Below, piece after piece: positions 27,502 to 36,925 of a stretch of 64,000 nt of DNA; positions within the stretch are counted from its first letter, which is position 1; the number at the start of each line of letters is the position of its first letter. The translations under genes and the position numbers were made by a program. The stretch lies in the NCBI GenBank assembly GCA_001657385.1, contig LYSZ01000004.1:310001-374000 (forward strand). Direction: 5' to 3'. The notes beneath the pieces are model-generated. The model made no database searches. It saw nothing but the letters and a program-made list of their open reading frames with translations, and was not told the origin of the DNA. The stretch comes from Parvularcula sp. BBD 1991-13. GTDB taxonomy: Bacteria > Pseudomonadota > Alphaproteobacteria > Caulobacterales > Parvularculaceae.

Positions 27502-29808
27502 CTACCGGCGCAGGGTCAGTTGAACGCCGAAGATGCGCGGCTCGTTGACGAAGCCCGTCAGGTTGTTGAAGTCGATCGCGCCGCGCACGTTCTGCTCGTC
27601 CGTGATGTTGCGGGCGAACAGGGCTGCTTCGTAGCGGCCGTCCGCATCGCGATAGCCGAGGCGAAGTCCGCCCTCGATATTGCCGCTGGTGCGGAATTCC
27701 GCCGCCTCGTAGAGGAACAGGTTCGTGTTCCCCTGGAGCGCCCAGTCGGTATTGACGAAGAACTCGCCTTTGTCGCGATAGGGCAGGGTGTATTCGACGA
27801 AGGTGTTGAAGGTCAGCTCCGGCGCGTTGGGGAACGGGTTGCCGTCGATCAGCGCCTGTCCGAAGGCGTTCAGCGGGTCGAGCACGGTGCAAAGCCCCGA
27901 TCCGCATGGCGCGGTGGCGAGGTCTTCGTCCTTGATCTCGGTGTTGTTGTAGCTGAATCCGGTCGCGATGAAGAGATTGTCCGTGAGCAGCGCTTCGGCG
28001 TCGATCTCGAAACCCCAGCCCACGCCCTTGTCGGCGTTGATCACCTGGTTGACGTTGGCGGCGCCGCCGATGATGGAGAACTGCTGGTCGTCCACCGTGT
28101 AGTAATAGGCGGCGGCGTTCAGCCGCGCGCGGTTGTCGAGGAATTCCGACTTGAAGCCCGCTTCGTAGGAGAGGATGGTTTCCGACGTCGCCACGGTTTG
28201 CGGATCGACCGCGTCCGCGCCGGCGAAGGCGACGTCCCGGCCCTGGATGGTCGGTCCGCGGAAGCCGCGCGCAACGCGCGCATAGATGTTGAGACCGTCC
28301 TGCAGGCGGTAAAGCGCGCTCACGTCCCAACTCACGTCTTCGTCCGACGCGCTGGTCGGGTTCACCGTCGCGCCCAGCCCGGCGACCAGAGCCTCGAAGT
28401 CGCGATTGTCCTCGGTATAGCGAAGGCCGGCCGTCACGTTCAGGCGGTCCGAGACGTCATAGCTCGCCTGCCCGAACAGGGCCCAGCTGTCGTTTTCGTG
28501 CAGGACGGTGGTTCGCGGCGGAAAATCCGCGCCGAAGGTCGACACTTGAAACTCCGTGTCGAAATAGAAAAAGCCGACCTGCCAGTTGAGGGGGCCGTCG
28601 CTGTTGGAGGCGAGGCGCAGCTCCTGCGTGAACTGGTCGAGATCGTCGATGGCGTCCGTCGTGTCCGAAGGGAACGGAATGAAGCCCGGAAACGATCCGC
28701 CCGGAAGGAAAACGGCGCCGGCGCCGCCGTCGATATCGCCGCGGCTGGAGCTGGAGGCGTCCTCGAAAGCGGTGATGGAGGTCAGCGTCACCGCGCCGAA
28801 ATCCCAGTCGATTTTCGCCGACGCGCCCCAACCCTCCGCGTCCTGCGGATTGTCGCCGCCGCCGTCGAAAAAGACGGTGTCGCGGTCGAAGTTTTCGTTG
28901 AGCTGGTTGCCGCCGGGGTCGAAAACATTGGCGCGGAAGACCGCCGACGTGCCGTCATAATCGCGGGCGTGCGCGCTCAGGAGAACGCTCAGATCTTCCG
29001 TCGGCGTATAAAGAAGCTGCACACGCCCGGCCAGTTCCTCGAACCCGCCAAGGGCGTCGTCCTCGCCGGTGACGGCGTTGTCGATCCAGTCGTCCCGGCG
29101 CTGGTAAAGGCCGGAAACGCGCACGGAGAGAAGATCCTTGATCAGCGGCCCGCCGACGCCGGCCTGGGCGGTCACGGTGTCGTAGCTGCCATAGGCGACC
29201 TCTCCGACGGCGTCGAATTCGTCCGTGGGCTTGCGGGTCGCGAATCGCACGACGCCCGCGGGCGTGTTGCGCCCGAAGAGCGTGCCCTGCGGTCCGCGCA
29301 GGACTTCCACCTGTTCGATGTCGAAGAGAGGCGCGCTTTTCAGGACCACGTTTTCCTGCACCACGTCGTCGATGACGATCGAAACCGGTTGGGAGGCCGC
29401 GACGTCGAAATCCACATTGCCGAGCCCGCGCATGTAAAAGCGCGGCGCGAGCCGGCCGTTGGAGGATTCCGCGTAAAGGCTCGGCACCCGCGCGGCGAGC
29501 GCCAGGATGTCTTCGCCCGCCGCCTGGATGGCCGAGAAGCGCGCCGCCGACAGGGTCTCGACGGAGATCGGCACTTCCTGCTGGTTTTCCTCGCGTTTTT
29601 GCGCGTTGACGATAATGGTGTCGAGGCCGTCGCCCACCTCGGCGTCCTGCGCGCGCGCGGATGGCGCGACGAGGGCGAGGCACGCGCCCGCGGCAAGGCC
29701 CGCCGTCAGCGCGCGGCGGCTCGGAAGGCTTTTATTCAGAAGGCTTTGGCCCATAAGGCCGCGACGAACGGCGCCGCTGCGACGCGGCGCGATAGCATGT
29801 GATGTCAT
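27502..29808 (-). CDS. TonB-dependent receptor
   Basis: DTIIVNAQKREENQQEVPISVETLSAARF plug, IEQVEVLRGPQGTLFGRNTPAGVVRFATRKP, C-terminal beta-strand FGVQLTLRR; start may be ATG at 29754. Confidence 0.95.
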   Translation of the reverse strand: MTSHAIAPRRSGAVRRGLMGQSLLNKSLPSRRALTAGLAAGACLALVAPSARAQDAEVGDGLDTIIVNAQKREENQQEVPISVETLSAARFSAIQAAGEDILALAARVPSLYAESSNGRLAPRFYMRGLGNVDFDVAASQPVSIVIDDVVQENVVLKSAPLFDIEQVEVLRGPQGTLFGRNTPAGVVRFATRKPTDEFDAVGEVAYGSYDTVTAQAGVGGPLIKDLLSVRVSGLYQRRDDWIDNAVTGEDDALGGFEELAGRVQLLYTPTEDLSVLLSAHARDYDGTSAVFRANVFDPGGNQLNENFDRDTVFFDGGGDNPQDAEGWGASAKIDWDFGAVTLTSITAFEDASSSSRGDIDGGAGAVFLPGGSFPGFIPFPSDTTDAIDDLDQFTQELRLASNSDGPLNWQVGFFYFDTEFQVSTFGADFPPRTTVLHENDSWALFGQASYDVSDRLNVTAGLRYTEDNRDFEALVAGLGATVNPTSASDEDVSWDVSALYRLQDGLNIYARVARGFRGPTIQGRDVAFAGADAVDPQTVATSETILSYEAGFKSEFLDNRARLNAAAYYYTVDDQQFSIIGGAANVNQVINADKGVGWGFEIDAEALLTDNLFIATGFSYNNTEIKDEDLATAPCGSGLCTVLDPLNAFGQALIDGNPFPNAPELTFNTFVEYTLPYRDKGEFFVNTDWALQGNTNLFLYEAAEFRTSGNIEGGLRLGYRDADGRYEAALFARNITDEQNVRGAIDFNNLTGFVNEPRIFGVQLTLRR

Positions 29809-29999
29809 GATGAAATCCCGAGTTCTCCCACACGGCCGGGGCGCGGCCGCACCTAGCGTTCCCAGGATTGAAAGTTAACGACGTTTGACGCTTTTGTGTC
29901 AGCTTTTTTTCTGCAATGCGACATTCTTCGCGTCATTGTTGCGCAATTACACCGCACCGCACGCACGGGGCTCCGTCGAGAGGCGGCTTATGGTCAAAT

Positions 30000-30051
30000 G
30001 CAGGGATTGGTCGCAGGGACTGATCGCCGAGGCTGATTGCAGAGACTGATG
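30000..30051. repeat. 13-bp degenerate tandem repeat x4
   Basis: GCAGGGATTGGTC / GCAGGGACTGATC / GCCGAGGCTGATT / GCAGAGACTGATG. Confidence 0.85.
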
Positions 30052-30203
30052 GCGTAAAATGGCCGGAAGGACTGTCCAGCGCTCAGTAGGCGGATTAAAT
30101 GCGCGGGTTCTTCGGCGATTTCATAGGCGGCGGCTCCATAGCTGCGCCCGGCTTTCGCGGGGACGCGACAATGGAGTGCGGCCGGGGCGTGCGATCGGGG
30201 CTT

Positions 30204-30242
30204 GCCGCTGGGGATTGCGGCTGGGGATTGCGGATCGGCTGC
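30204..30242. repeat. 13-bp tandem repeat x2-3
   Basis: GCCGCTGGGGATT / GCGGCTGGGGATT / GCGGATCGGCTGC. Confidence 0.8.
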
Positions 30243-30334
30243 AAAAAGTCTTTGTTTTTACAGACTGTATCTTGCCTTGAGGACGCGCCCCTGGCTTATG
30301 GGTGTGTGATATTATAACAACTACGGAGGGTCTT

Positions 30335-31855
30335 TTGCGCAACCTGCTATTCATCGCCGTCGTTCTGGCGTGCATCGCCCCGGCGCACGCTCAGCGCAGC
30401 ATTGATTTTGCGGAGGCGGCCGCGCCGGACGGCGCGCTCATCGCCGGGGTCGCCGACGTCGCCGACCTGTCCGCCATTAAGCGCGTCATCGGTCCGGAGG
30501 CCGGCGACGCCCTTGCGCGCGCCGTCGAGACGGCGGGATTCGACGCGGCCAGGGGCGCGACGGCCCAGCTGCTGACCGGTGCGGCGCGGTTCGGGGAAAT
30601 CCACCTTATCGGCCTCGGCGAGGACGAGATGCGCGCCCGCGACTGGGAGGATTTCGGCGGCCGCGCCGGCGGCCTCGCCCGGTCGAGCAAGGCGGAGGCG
30701 GTCTACGTACTCGCGCCGGGCGCTGACGCCGAGGATCTCGCCGACGCGGCGATGGGCGCAGCCCTGGGGCAGTATTCCTTCGATCTTTACAAGAGCGACG
30801 CCAGCCCCGTCGAGGGGGCGCTGACCTTTGTCTCGGACGAGGCCGGCGCCGCCGGCGCGCGTTATGACGGCGTTGAGCGCCACCTCGCGGACGCCGTCAT
30901 CTGGGCGCGGAACATGCAGTCCGAACCGGCGAATGTTCTCTATCCGGAAGAGTTCGTACGCCGCGCGCGCGCCGGGTTCCAGGGCGTTGCGGACGTGTCG
31001 ATCACGGTGTTGAACCGCCGCCAGATGGAGCGTCTCGGCATGGGCGCGCTGCTCGGCGTCGCGCAAGGATCCGTGCGCCCGCCGCAACTGCTCGTCGTTC
31101 GTTACAATGGCGGCGCGGCCGGCGCGGCGCCGGTGGTGTTCGCCGGCAAGGGCATCACCTTCGACTCGGGCGGCATATCGCTGAAGTCCAACAGCGGCAT
31201 GTGGCTGATGAAATCCGACATGACCGGCGCCGCCGCCGTCACCGCCGCCGTCATGTCCCTCGCCAAGTCCCGCGCGCCGGTGAATGTGGTGGCGGTCGCG
31301 CCCCTGGTCGAGAACATGCCCGACGGCGGCGCGCAGCGGCCCGGCGACGTGGTCAAGACCATGTCGGGCCTGACGGTCGAGATCCGCTCCACCGACGCCG
31401 AGGGCCGGCTCGTCCTGTCCGACGCCGTCTGGTACGCGCAGGAAGAGTTCAAGCCGCGCCTGCTCGTCCATGTGGCGACGCTGACCGGCTCCGTCGCCCG
31501 CGCCCTGAGCGATGAATATGCGGGCCTGTTCGCCCGCGACGACTCCATCGCCGCACGCCTGACGGCCGCCGGCGACGAGGCGGGCGAGGATCTGTGGCGC
31601 CTGCCGCTGCATCCCAATCACGACCGGCAGCTGGTCTCGCCGATCGCCGACATCAAGAACTCGGACGCGGGCAGTCCCGGCGCCTCCATCGGCGCGGCGT
31701 TTATCGGTCATTTCGTCAAGGAGCAGACCCCCTGGGCCGGTCTCGACATCGCCGGCGTCGACTGGCGCGAGGAAGCGTTGCCGACCGTGCCCGTCGGCGC
31801 GTCTGGCTTCGGCGTGCGTCTGCTCGACCGGCTGGCGCGCGAAGGCGCGGAGTAA
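30335..31855 (+). CDS. M17 leucyl aminopeptidase with signal peptide
   Basis: GKGITFDSGGISLK, STDAEGRLVLSDA motifs; RBS GGAGGG before TTG start; N-terminus MRNLLFIAVVLACIAPAHAQ. Confidence 0.9.
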   Translation: MRNLLFIAVVLACIAPAHAQRSIDFAEAAAPDGALIAGVADVADLSAIKRVIGPEAGDALARAVETAGFDAARGATAQLLTGAARFGEIHLIGLGEDEMRARDWEDFGGRAGGLARSSKAEAVYVLAPGADAEDLADAAMGAALGQYSFDLYKSDASPVEGALTFVSDEAGAAGARYDGVERHLADAVIWARNMQSEPANVLYPEEFVRRARAGFQGVADVSITVLNRRQMERLGMGALLGVAQGSVRPPQLLVVRYNGGAAGAAPVVFAGKGITFDSGGISLKSNSGMWLMKSDMTGAAAVTAAVMSLAKSRAPVNVVAVAPLVENMPDGGAQRPGDVVKTMSGLTVEIRSTDAEGRLVLSDAVWYAQEEFKPRLLVHVATLTGSVARALSDEYAGLFARDDSIAARLTAAGDEAGEDLWRLPLHPNHDRQLVSPIADIKNSDAGSPGASIGAAFIGHFVKEQTPWAGLDIAGVDWREEALPTVPVGASGFGVRLLDRLAREGAE

Positions 31856-31960
31856 GGCGGGCTTGCGCAACGACGGCTGTGCGAGGCCGTGCGGGGTCCG
31901 GGCTGGGGGCCGGTCCGGGCTGCGCGCCGGGTGGGGGACAGGAGGCGCGCGCGGGTCCCT

Positions 31961-33049
31961 TCAGGCCGTCAGCGCGTTCTTTTGCCCGACGCCCCCGCGG
32001 CCGTCGCTTGCGCCGTCGGCCGGCGCGGCGTCTTCGCAGGCGACGCGATTGCGCCCGGCGCGCTTCGCCGCCGCGAGCTGTTCGTCGGCGCGCTCAAGCA
32101 ACTGCTCCGCCGTGTCTTCCCGCCGGCGCGCGCTGACGCCCATGGACAGGGTGATGACGCCGAGATCCTCGTTGGTGCGGCGCTTTTTCAGGCGGCGCGA
32201 CTCAACGGCGCCGCGAATTTGTTCCGCAATCGACGCGGCTAGGGCCGCCGAAGCGTTGGACATGATAACCGCGAATTCCTCGCCGCCGAAACGCGCCAGC
32301 TTGTCTTCATTGCGGATGCAGGAAAGCATCACCTGCGCGACGAGTTTCAATACCTGGTCGCCGGTCTGGTGTCCCCACCTTTCGTTGAACTGATTGAAGT
32401 TGTCGATGTCCGCCATCAGGATGCAGAGCGGGACGCCGTCCCGTTCGGCGGACGCGAAGCTTTCCTCCAGCATCCGGTCGAAACCGTCGCGGTTCGCAAC
32501 GCCGGTGAGCTTGTCGGTCATGGCGTCCGACTGGATGGAGAGGGCGTTTTCCTGCAACGCGCCGATTTCCGCAGCCGCCTCTTCCAGGCGGGCTTCAAGC
32601 CGCCTGTTGTGTTCGCAAAGATCCGCGGCGACGCCGACAATGCTCTCCGCGAGCCTGGCGGCGGCGGGATTGCCCTCGACCGAATGCGTCAGCTGGCCCG
32701 ACAGCTCGCTCAGCGCCCTGCTGTGATTGGCGGCGCTCGTTCCGCCCTCCTGAAGGGCGTGTTGCAGGTCGGCGGTTTCTTCCCTGATCCGGGCCACGAG
32801 ATCGAGGACGCTGCGGGACTTGTCTGCATGCTGGATGTGCGTGCTGAAAAGCCGTTGCGCCGTCTCCTGCGACAATTTGCCGGTCGCTTTCAGGGCGCGT
32901 TCAAGGGCCCGGCTGAGGGCGGGGTTCTTGCCCTCCAGATGCGCATACCAGAGCTCGTAATTATACGCAGTCGCCGCAAGGCCGGCGTTTTTCAGCTCCT
33001 CAAGCGCGGCCTCTCCGATCCTGTATGTCTTCTCCGCATCGCTCGTCAT
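31961..33049 (-). CDS. GGDEF-domain diguanylate cyclase
   Basis: DKLTGVANRDGFDRML; RFGGEEF active site with RNED I-site five residues upstream. Confidence 0.95.
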   Translation of the reverse strand: MTSDAEKTYRIGEAALEELKNAGLAATAYNYELWYAHLEGKNPALSRALERALKATGKLSQETAQRLFSTHIQHADKSRSVLDLVARIREETADLQHALQEGGTSAANHSRALSELSGQLTHSVEGNPAAARLAESIVGVAADLCEHNRRLEARLEEAAAEIGALQENALSIQSDAMTDKLTGVANRDGFDRMLEESFASAERDGVPLCILMADIDNFNQFNERWGHQTGDQVLKLVAQVMLSCIRNEDKLARFGGEEFAVIMSNASAALAASIAEQIRGAVESRRLKKRRTNEDLGVITLSMGVSARRREDTAEQLLERADEQLAAAKRAGRNRVACEDAAPADGASDGRGGVGQKNALTA

Positions 33050-33269
33050 CGATTTCCCCCGACCCCCGACTGTCAGCAGCGTGACGGAGTCTAGGTCAAG
33101 GGCGTAAGAAAATGTTTAACTGGATTCAGCAGCGCTCATCCATGTCCCGCATTCCGTCCCGGAATGGTGCGCAAACCACTGTTTTCCAAATGAACCAGCG
33201 GCAAGGCGCTGGCGCGTTGGTTGTCGCGTCGCCGGTGAAGAAGCCGCGCGCGCTATTCCTCGAAAGGCG

Positions 33270-34643
33270 TTAGCTCGCGACCGTCCGCGTCAGGAAGGCC
33301 GGCACGTGGTCGCCCATGCCGACAACCTTTTCCGGCTGGCTTTCCCGCCGGCCCGATCCGGAGGCGGGCTTGCCGCGTTTGCGCCGCGGCGATGCGGCGG
33401 CGGGATCGTCCGTCGTCCGCGTCTCCTCTTTTTCGGGCTTGCGCGGCCTGGCGGAGTCGTCCTTCGCGCCCCGGCGGGCGCGGCGCGCGTCGGGGACCGG
33501 GTTGTCCTCGAAAAACCGGCTGAAATCGAGCGCCGGGATCTCTTCGGCGCCGATCGTCTTCAGGATCGAGGCGTAATACTTCTCGTCCGCCGGCGTCATC
33601 AGCATCATCGCCGCGCCTTTTCGGCCGGCCCGTCCGGTGCGGCCAATGCGGTGAACGTAATCGTCCGCATGGATAGGAACGTCGTAGTTGAAAACATGGC
33701 TGACCGCCGGAATGTCGAGCCCCCGCGCCGCGACGTCGGAAGCGACGAGAAACTGCACCTCGTCGCTGCGGAACTTGTCCAGGGTTTCCATGCGGAAGGC
33801 CTGCGCCAGGTCGCCGTGGATCGGGCGCGCGTTGAAGCCGTGTTTCTGAAGCGACTTGGCGATGACGTCGACGGTCGATTTCCGGTTGCAGAAAATGATG
33901 CCGTTTTTCACGTCCTCATGACGCAGAAGCTCGCGCAGGGCGGCCCGTTTCAGCTTGTCGTCCTTGCTCGGCACGCGCACGACCCGCTGGGTGATGGTCT
34001 CCGCGGTGGTGGCGGGCTTGGCCACTTCGATTCGCGCCGGCGCCGACAGGAACTGGTCGGTGATGCGCTGGATTTCCGGCGGCATGGTGGCGGAGAAAAA
34101 CAACGTCTGCCGCGTCATCGGGGTAAGTTTGAAAATCCGCTCGATGTCGGGGATGAAGCCCATGTCGAGCATGCGGTCGGCTTCGTCGACGACCATGACC
34201 TCGATGCCGGTGAGCAGCAGCCGGCCGCGCTCGAAATGATCGAGCAGGCGTCCCGGCGTGGCGATCAGGACGTCCACGCCGCGGGTGAGCTTGGCGTCCT
34301 GGTCGCCGAAGGAGACGCCGCCAATCAGGAGCGCCATCGAGAGCTTGCAGTTGGCGCCGTATTTTTCGAAGTTTTCAGCCACCTGCGCGGCCAGTTCCCG
34401 CGTGGGCGCAAGCACCAGCGAGCGCGGCATGCGCGCCTTGGCGCGGCCCCTGGCGAGGCGCTGGATCATCGGCAGCGTGAAGGAGGCGGTCTTGCCCGTG
34501 CCGGTCTGGGCGATGCCGAGGACGTCGCGTCCTTTCAACGCCTCGGGGATGGCTTCCCTCTGGATCGGCGTCGGCGTCGTGTAGCCGGCGTCAACGATGG
34601 CGCTGAGAATTTTCGGCTCCAGGCCGAGATCGTCAAAAGACAT
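33270..34643 (-). CDS. rhlE: DEAD-box RNA helicase, RhlE-like
   Basis: MSFDDLGLEPKILSAI, AQTGTGKTASFTLPM, VVDEADRMLDMGF, HRIGRTGRAGRKG. Confidence 0.92.
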   Translation of the reverse strand: MSFDDLGLEPKILSAIVDAGYTTPTPIQREAIPEALKGRDVLGIAQTGTGKTASFTLPMIQRLARGRAKARMPRSLVLAPTRELAAQVAENFEKYGANCKLSMALLIGGVSFGDQDAKLTRGVDVLIATPGRLLDHFERGRLLLTGIEVMVVDEADRMLDMGFIPDIERIFKLTPMTRQTLFFSATMPPEIQRITDQFLSAPARIEVAKPATTAETITQRVVRVPSKDDKLKRAALRELLRHEDVKNGIIFCNRKSTVDVIAKSLQKHGFNARPIHGDLAQAFRMETLDKFRSDEVQFLVASDVAARGLDIPAVSHVFNYDVPIHADDYVHRIGRTGRAGRKGAAMMLMTPADEKYYASILKTIGAEEIPALDFSRFFEDNPVPDARRARRGAKDDSARPRKPEKEETRTTDDPAAASPRRKRGKPASGSGRRESQPEKVVGMGDHVPAFLTRTVAS

Positions 34644-34695
34644 TAAAGCTCCGTTTCAGGTTTGCGCCGGATGCGCGGCCCCCGCCTTGAGCGAC

Positions 34696-34743
34696 CCTTG
34701 GTCAAGCAATGCCTTGGTCAAGCAATACCTGTGTCAAGCGATC
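34696..34743. repeat. 16-bp tandem repeat x3 (plus partial unit)
   Basis: CCTTGGTCAAGCAATG / CCTTGGTCAAGCAATA / CCTGTGTCAAGCGATC. Confidence 0.88.
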
Positions 34744-35304
34744 CTTGCGTCGAAGGGGCGGACGGCTCCGTTCGAAATCGGCTGGTAGGGCTGGTTTCGT
34801 AAACGTTTCCCGGTCGTCATGGGTCCGTTTAAGGCGTCCGGTTGCGGCGTCTCGGGCGGTCTTGGGTTTTACGCGCCGCCCCTTCCGCCAGAAGGCGAAG
34901 CGTGTTCGCGGCGTGATGTCGATATGCGCGAAAATCCCGGTCCGGTTCGCTTCGGGCCATGAAAGGCCCGGGGGCAATCCGGTCAGGGCGCTGGCGTCTT
35001 ATTGTGGGGCCGTCCGGTTGCAGGAACCTTCGGGCCGGGAGCGCGCGCCGCGCCGCGTCATCACGCGATGTGACGTAGAAGCGGCCATGGCGAAAGTCAA
35101 CGTTTCCGGGGCCTGTTCGCGCGGCCTTTGCCGGCGGGTGTGGCTTAAAATCCCCTTTTTCGACAGCATTATTCCTCGTCGGCGCCGCGATCGCCGGGAT
35201 AGGGCGCGTATAGGAGGGTGGGCGGCGATTTGGAGCCTGCCCGCCGTGGGCCTATATTAAGCTGTGCTGCAAAACCCCTGAAGCGGCGCGGATCCGTCGC
35301 CTAC

Positions 35305-35961
35305 ATGAGAACGAAGCGGGCAATAGCGCAGCGGGCGCGGCGAATGGAGAGCTTGATGAAGCACGTCACTAAAAGAAAAACGGCGCTTCTCGCGGCGGCG
35401 TCGCTGCTGGCGGCGGCGACGGCCACGTCCGCCGGCGACGCCGCGCCTGCGCCGAACGAACCGGCGGCGATCTCCGCCGCGACGATCGCGGCGGGGGATG
35501 CGGCAGAAGCGCCCGCCAAGGCGGTCGCGGCGGGCAAATGGATGCTGGCGGGGGCTCTTGTCGGCGCCGTCGCCGGCGCGCTGCGTCTTGTTGGCGGGCG
35601 CGTCGTCGGCTTGGGCAAGGCGGCGCGCGCCGTTTCGGGCGCGGCCGGCGCCGCAGCCAGAACGGCGGCGAGGACCGCTGCGCGGGGTGCGGCGACGACG
35701 GCGGGCGTCGCGGCCAGAACCGCCGGCCGGCTTGCCGGCGCAACGCTGGGCGGTCCCTTGCGCTGGGCGGGCGTGACGGCGGCGGCGGGCCTTGTGGTCC
35801 TCACCGGCGCCGGGCTCTATGACGTCGAATGGATTGCGGGCCTCGTCATCGGCGCCGGCCTTGCTGTCGCCGCGATTGTCACGGTCGCCCGGTGGCGGCG
35901 CGGGGCGGTGCGCCTCTTGGCGCGGCGCAGCCGTCAGAAGATCACGATTAACGGGAATTAA
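35305..35961 (+). CDS. Ala-rich membrane protein, hypothetical
   Basis: Signal-like N-terminus, GAAARTAARTAARGAATTAG low-complexity region, then TM segments; start uncertain (35305, 35344 or 35356). Confidence 0.5.
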   Translation: MRTKRAIAQRARRMESLMKHVTKRKTALLAAASLLAAATATSAGDAAPAPNEPAAISAATIAAGDAAEAPAKAVAAGKWMLAGALVGAVAGALRLVGGRVVGLGKAARAVSGAAGAAARTAARTAARGAATTAGVAARTAGRLAGATLGGPLRWAGVTAAAGLVVLTGAGLYDVEWIAGLVIGAGLAVAAIVTVARWRRGAVRLLARRSRQKITINGN

Positions 35962-36033
35962 CCAATATTTTCAGTGATTTGGAAAATCGCCCGCCGGTTT
36001 TGTCTTATTTCCGCCCCATTCTGCTTCTATAAA

Positions 36034-36153
36034 ATTTTCAGTTTCGAGAGGCGCACGCCGAAGGCAAAAAAGAGCTCGCGCCCACCTGACCGACACCCTT
36101 CGCTTGCACACCACGCCCTTCAAGCCCCGCTTAGCAAAGCGGGGCTTTTTTTT
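36034..36153 (+). ncRNA. Candidate sRNA ending in orphan terminator
   Basis: No convincing + strand CDS between 35961 and the terminator; possible -10 TATAAA at 36028-36033; 5' boundary approximate. Confidence 0.35.
36122..36153 (+). terminator. Strong rho-independent terminator
   Basis: AAGCCCCGCTT-AGCA-AAGCGGGGCTT followed by T8. Confidence 0.93.
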
Positions 36154-36253
36154 GCGCATTCGCCGCCTGTCCCGCCGGCGCCCGTCCCCCTGTGGATGAT
36201 TTTCCGCCCCCGCATATTGCTTCGCCAGCCGACATCGCGATACCTCAGAACCC

Positions 36254-36925
36254 ATGAGAAAAATCGCCGTCGCTCCGTCCATCCTCGCCGCCGATTTCGC
36301 GCGCCTGGGCGAGGAAATCGCCGCCGTGACCGCCGCGGGCGCGGATTACATCCACGTCGACGTCATGGACGGACATTTCGTGCCGAACCTCACCATCGGT
36401 CCGGCGGTGGTCAAGGCCGTGCGCGGCGCGACCGACCTTCCCTTCGATGTGCACCTGATGATTTCGCCGGTCGATCCTTACATCGAGGCCTTTGTCGAGG
36501 CGGGCGCGGACATTCTCACCGTGCATCCCGAGGCGGGCCCGCATCTGCACCGCACCCTTCAGACCATCAAGGCCGCCGGCGCCAAAGCCGGCGTGTCCCT
36601 CAACCCGGCGACGCCCGTCGCGGTCGTCGAGCCGGTGCTGGACGATATCGACCTCGTGCTCGTGATGTCGGTCAATCCCGGTTTCGGCGGTCAGAAATTC
36701 ATCCCGTCCCAGCTTGCGAAAATCGAAAAGATCCGAGCGCTGATCGATGCGTCCGGCCGCGACATCGCCCTGGAGGTCGACGGCGGCGTGGACCCGCACA
36801 CCGCGCCGCGGGCGATCGCCGCCGGGGCGGACATGCTGGTCGCCGGATCGGCGGTGTTTCGCGGCGGCGCGGCGCGCTATGCGGCCAATATCAGCGCGCT
36901 CCGTTCCGGGGCGGGGCCTGAATGA
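36254..36925 (+). CDS. rpe: Ribulose-phosphate 3-epimerase
   Basis: [49 protein letters not shown]. Confidence 0.97.
   Translation: MRKIAVAPSILAADFARLGEEIAAVTAAGADYIHVDVMDGHFVPNLTIGPAVVKAVRGATDLPFDVHLMISPVDPYIEAFVEAGADILTVHPEAGPHLHRTLQTIKAAGAKAGVSLNPATPVAVVEPVLDDIDLVLVMSVNPGFGGQKFIPSQLAKIEKIRALIDASGRDIALEVDGGVDPHTAPRAIAAGADMLVAGSAVFRGGAARYAANISALRSGAGPE

Noticed and set aside
27520-29802. 760-aa plus-strand ORF
   Set aside because: Fully antisense to a clear TonB-dependent receptor; no recognisable motifs.
34709-35260. 183-aa plus-strand ORF
   Set aside because: Arg/Ser-rich translation with no motif, starts inside the tandem-repeat region; judged spurious.
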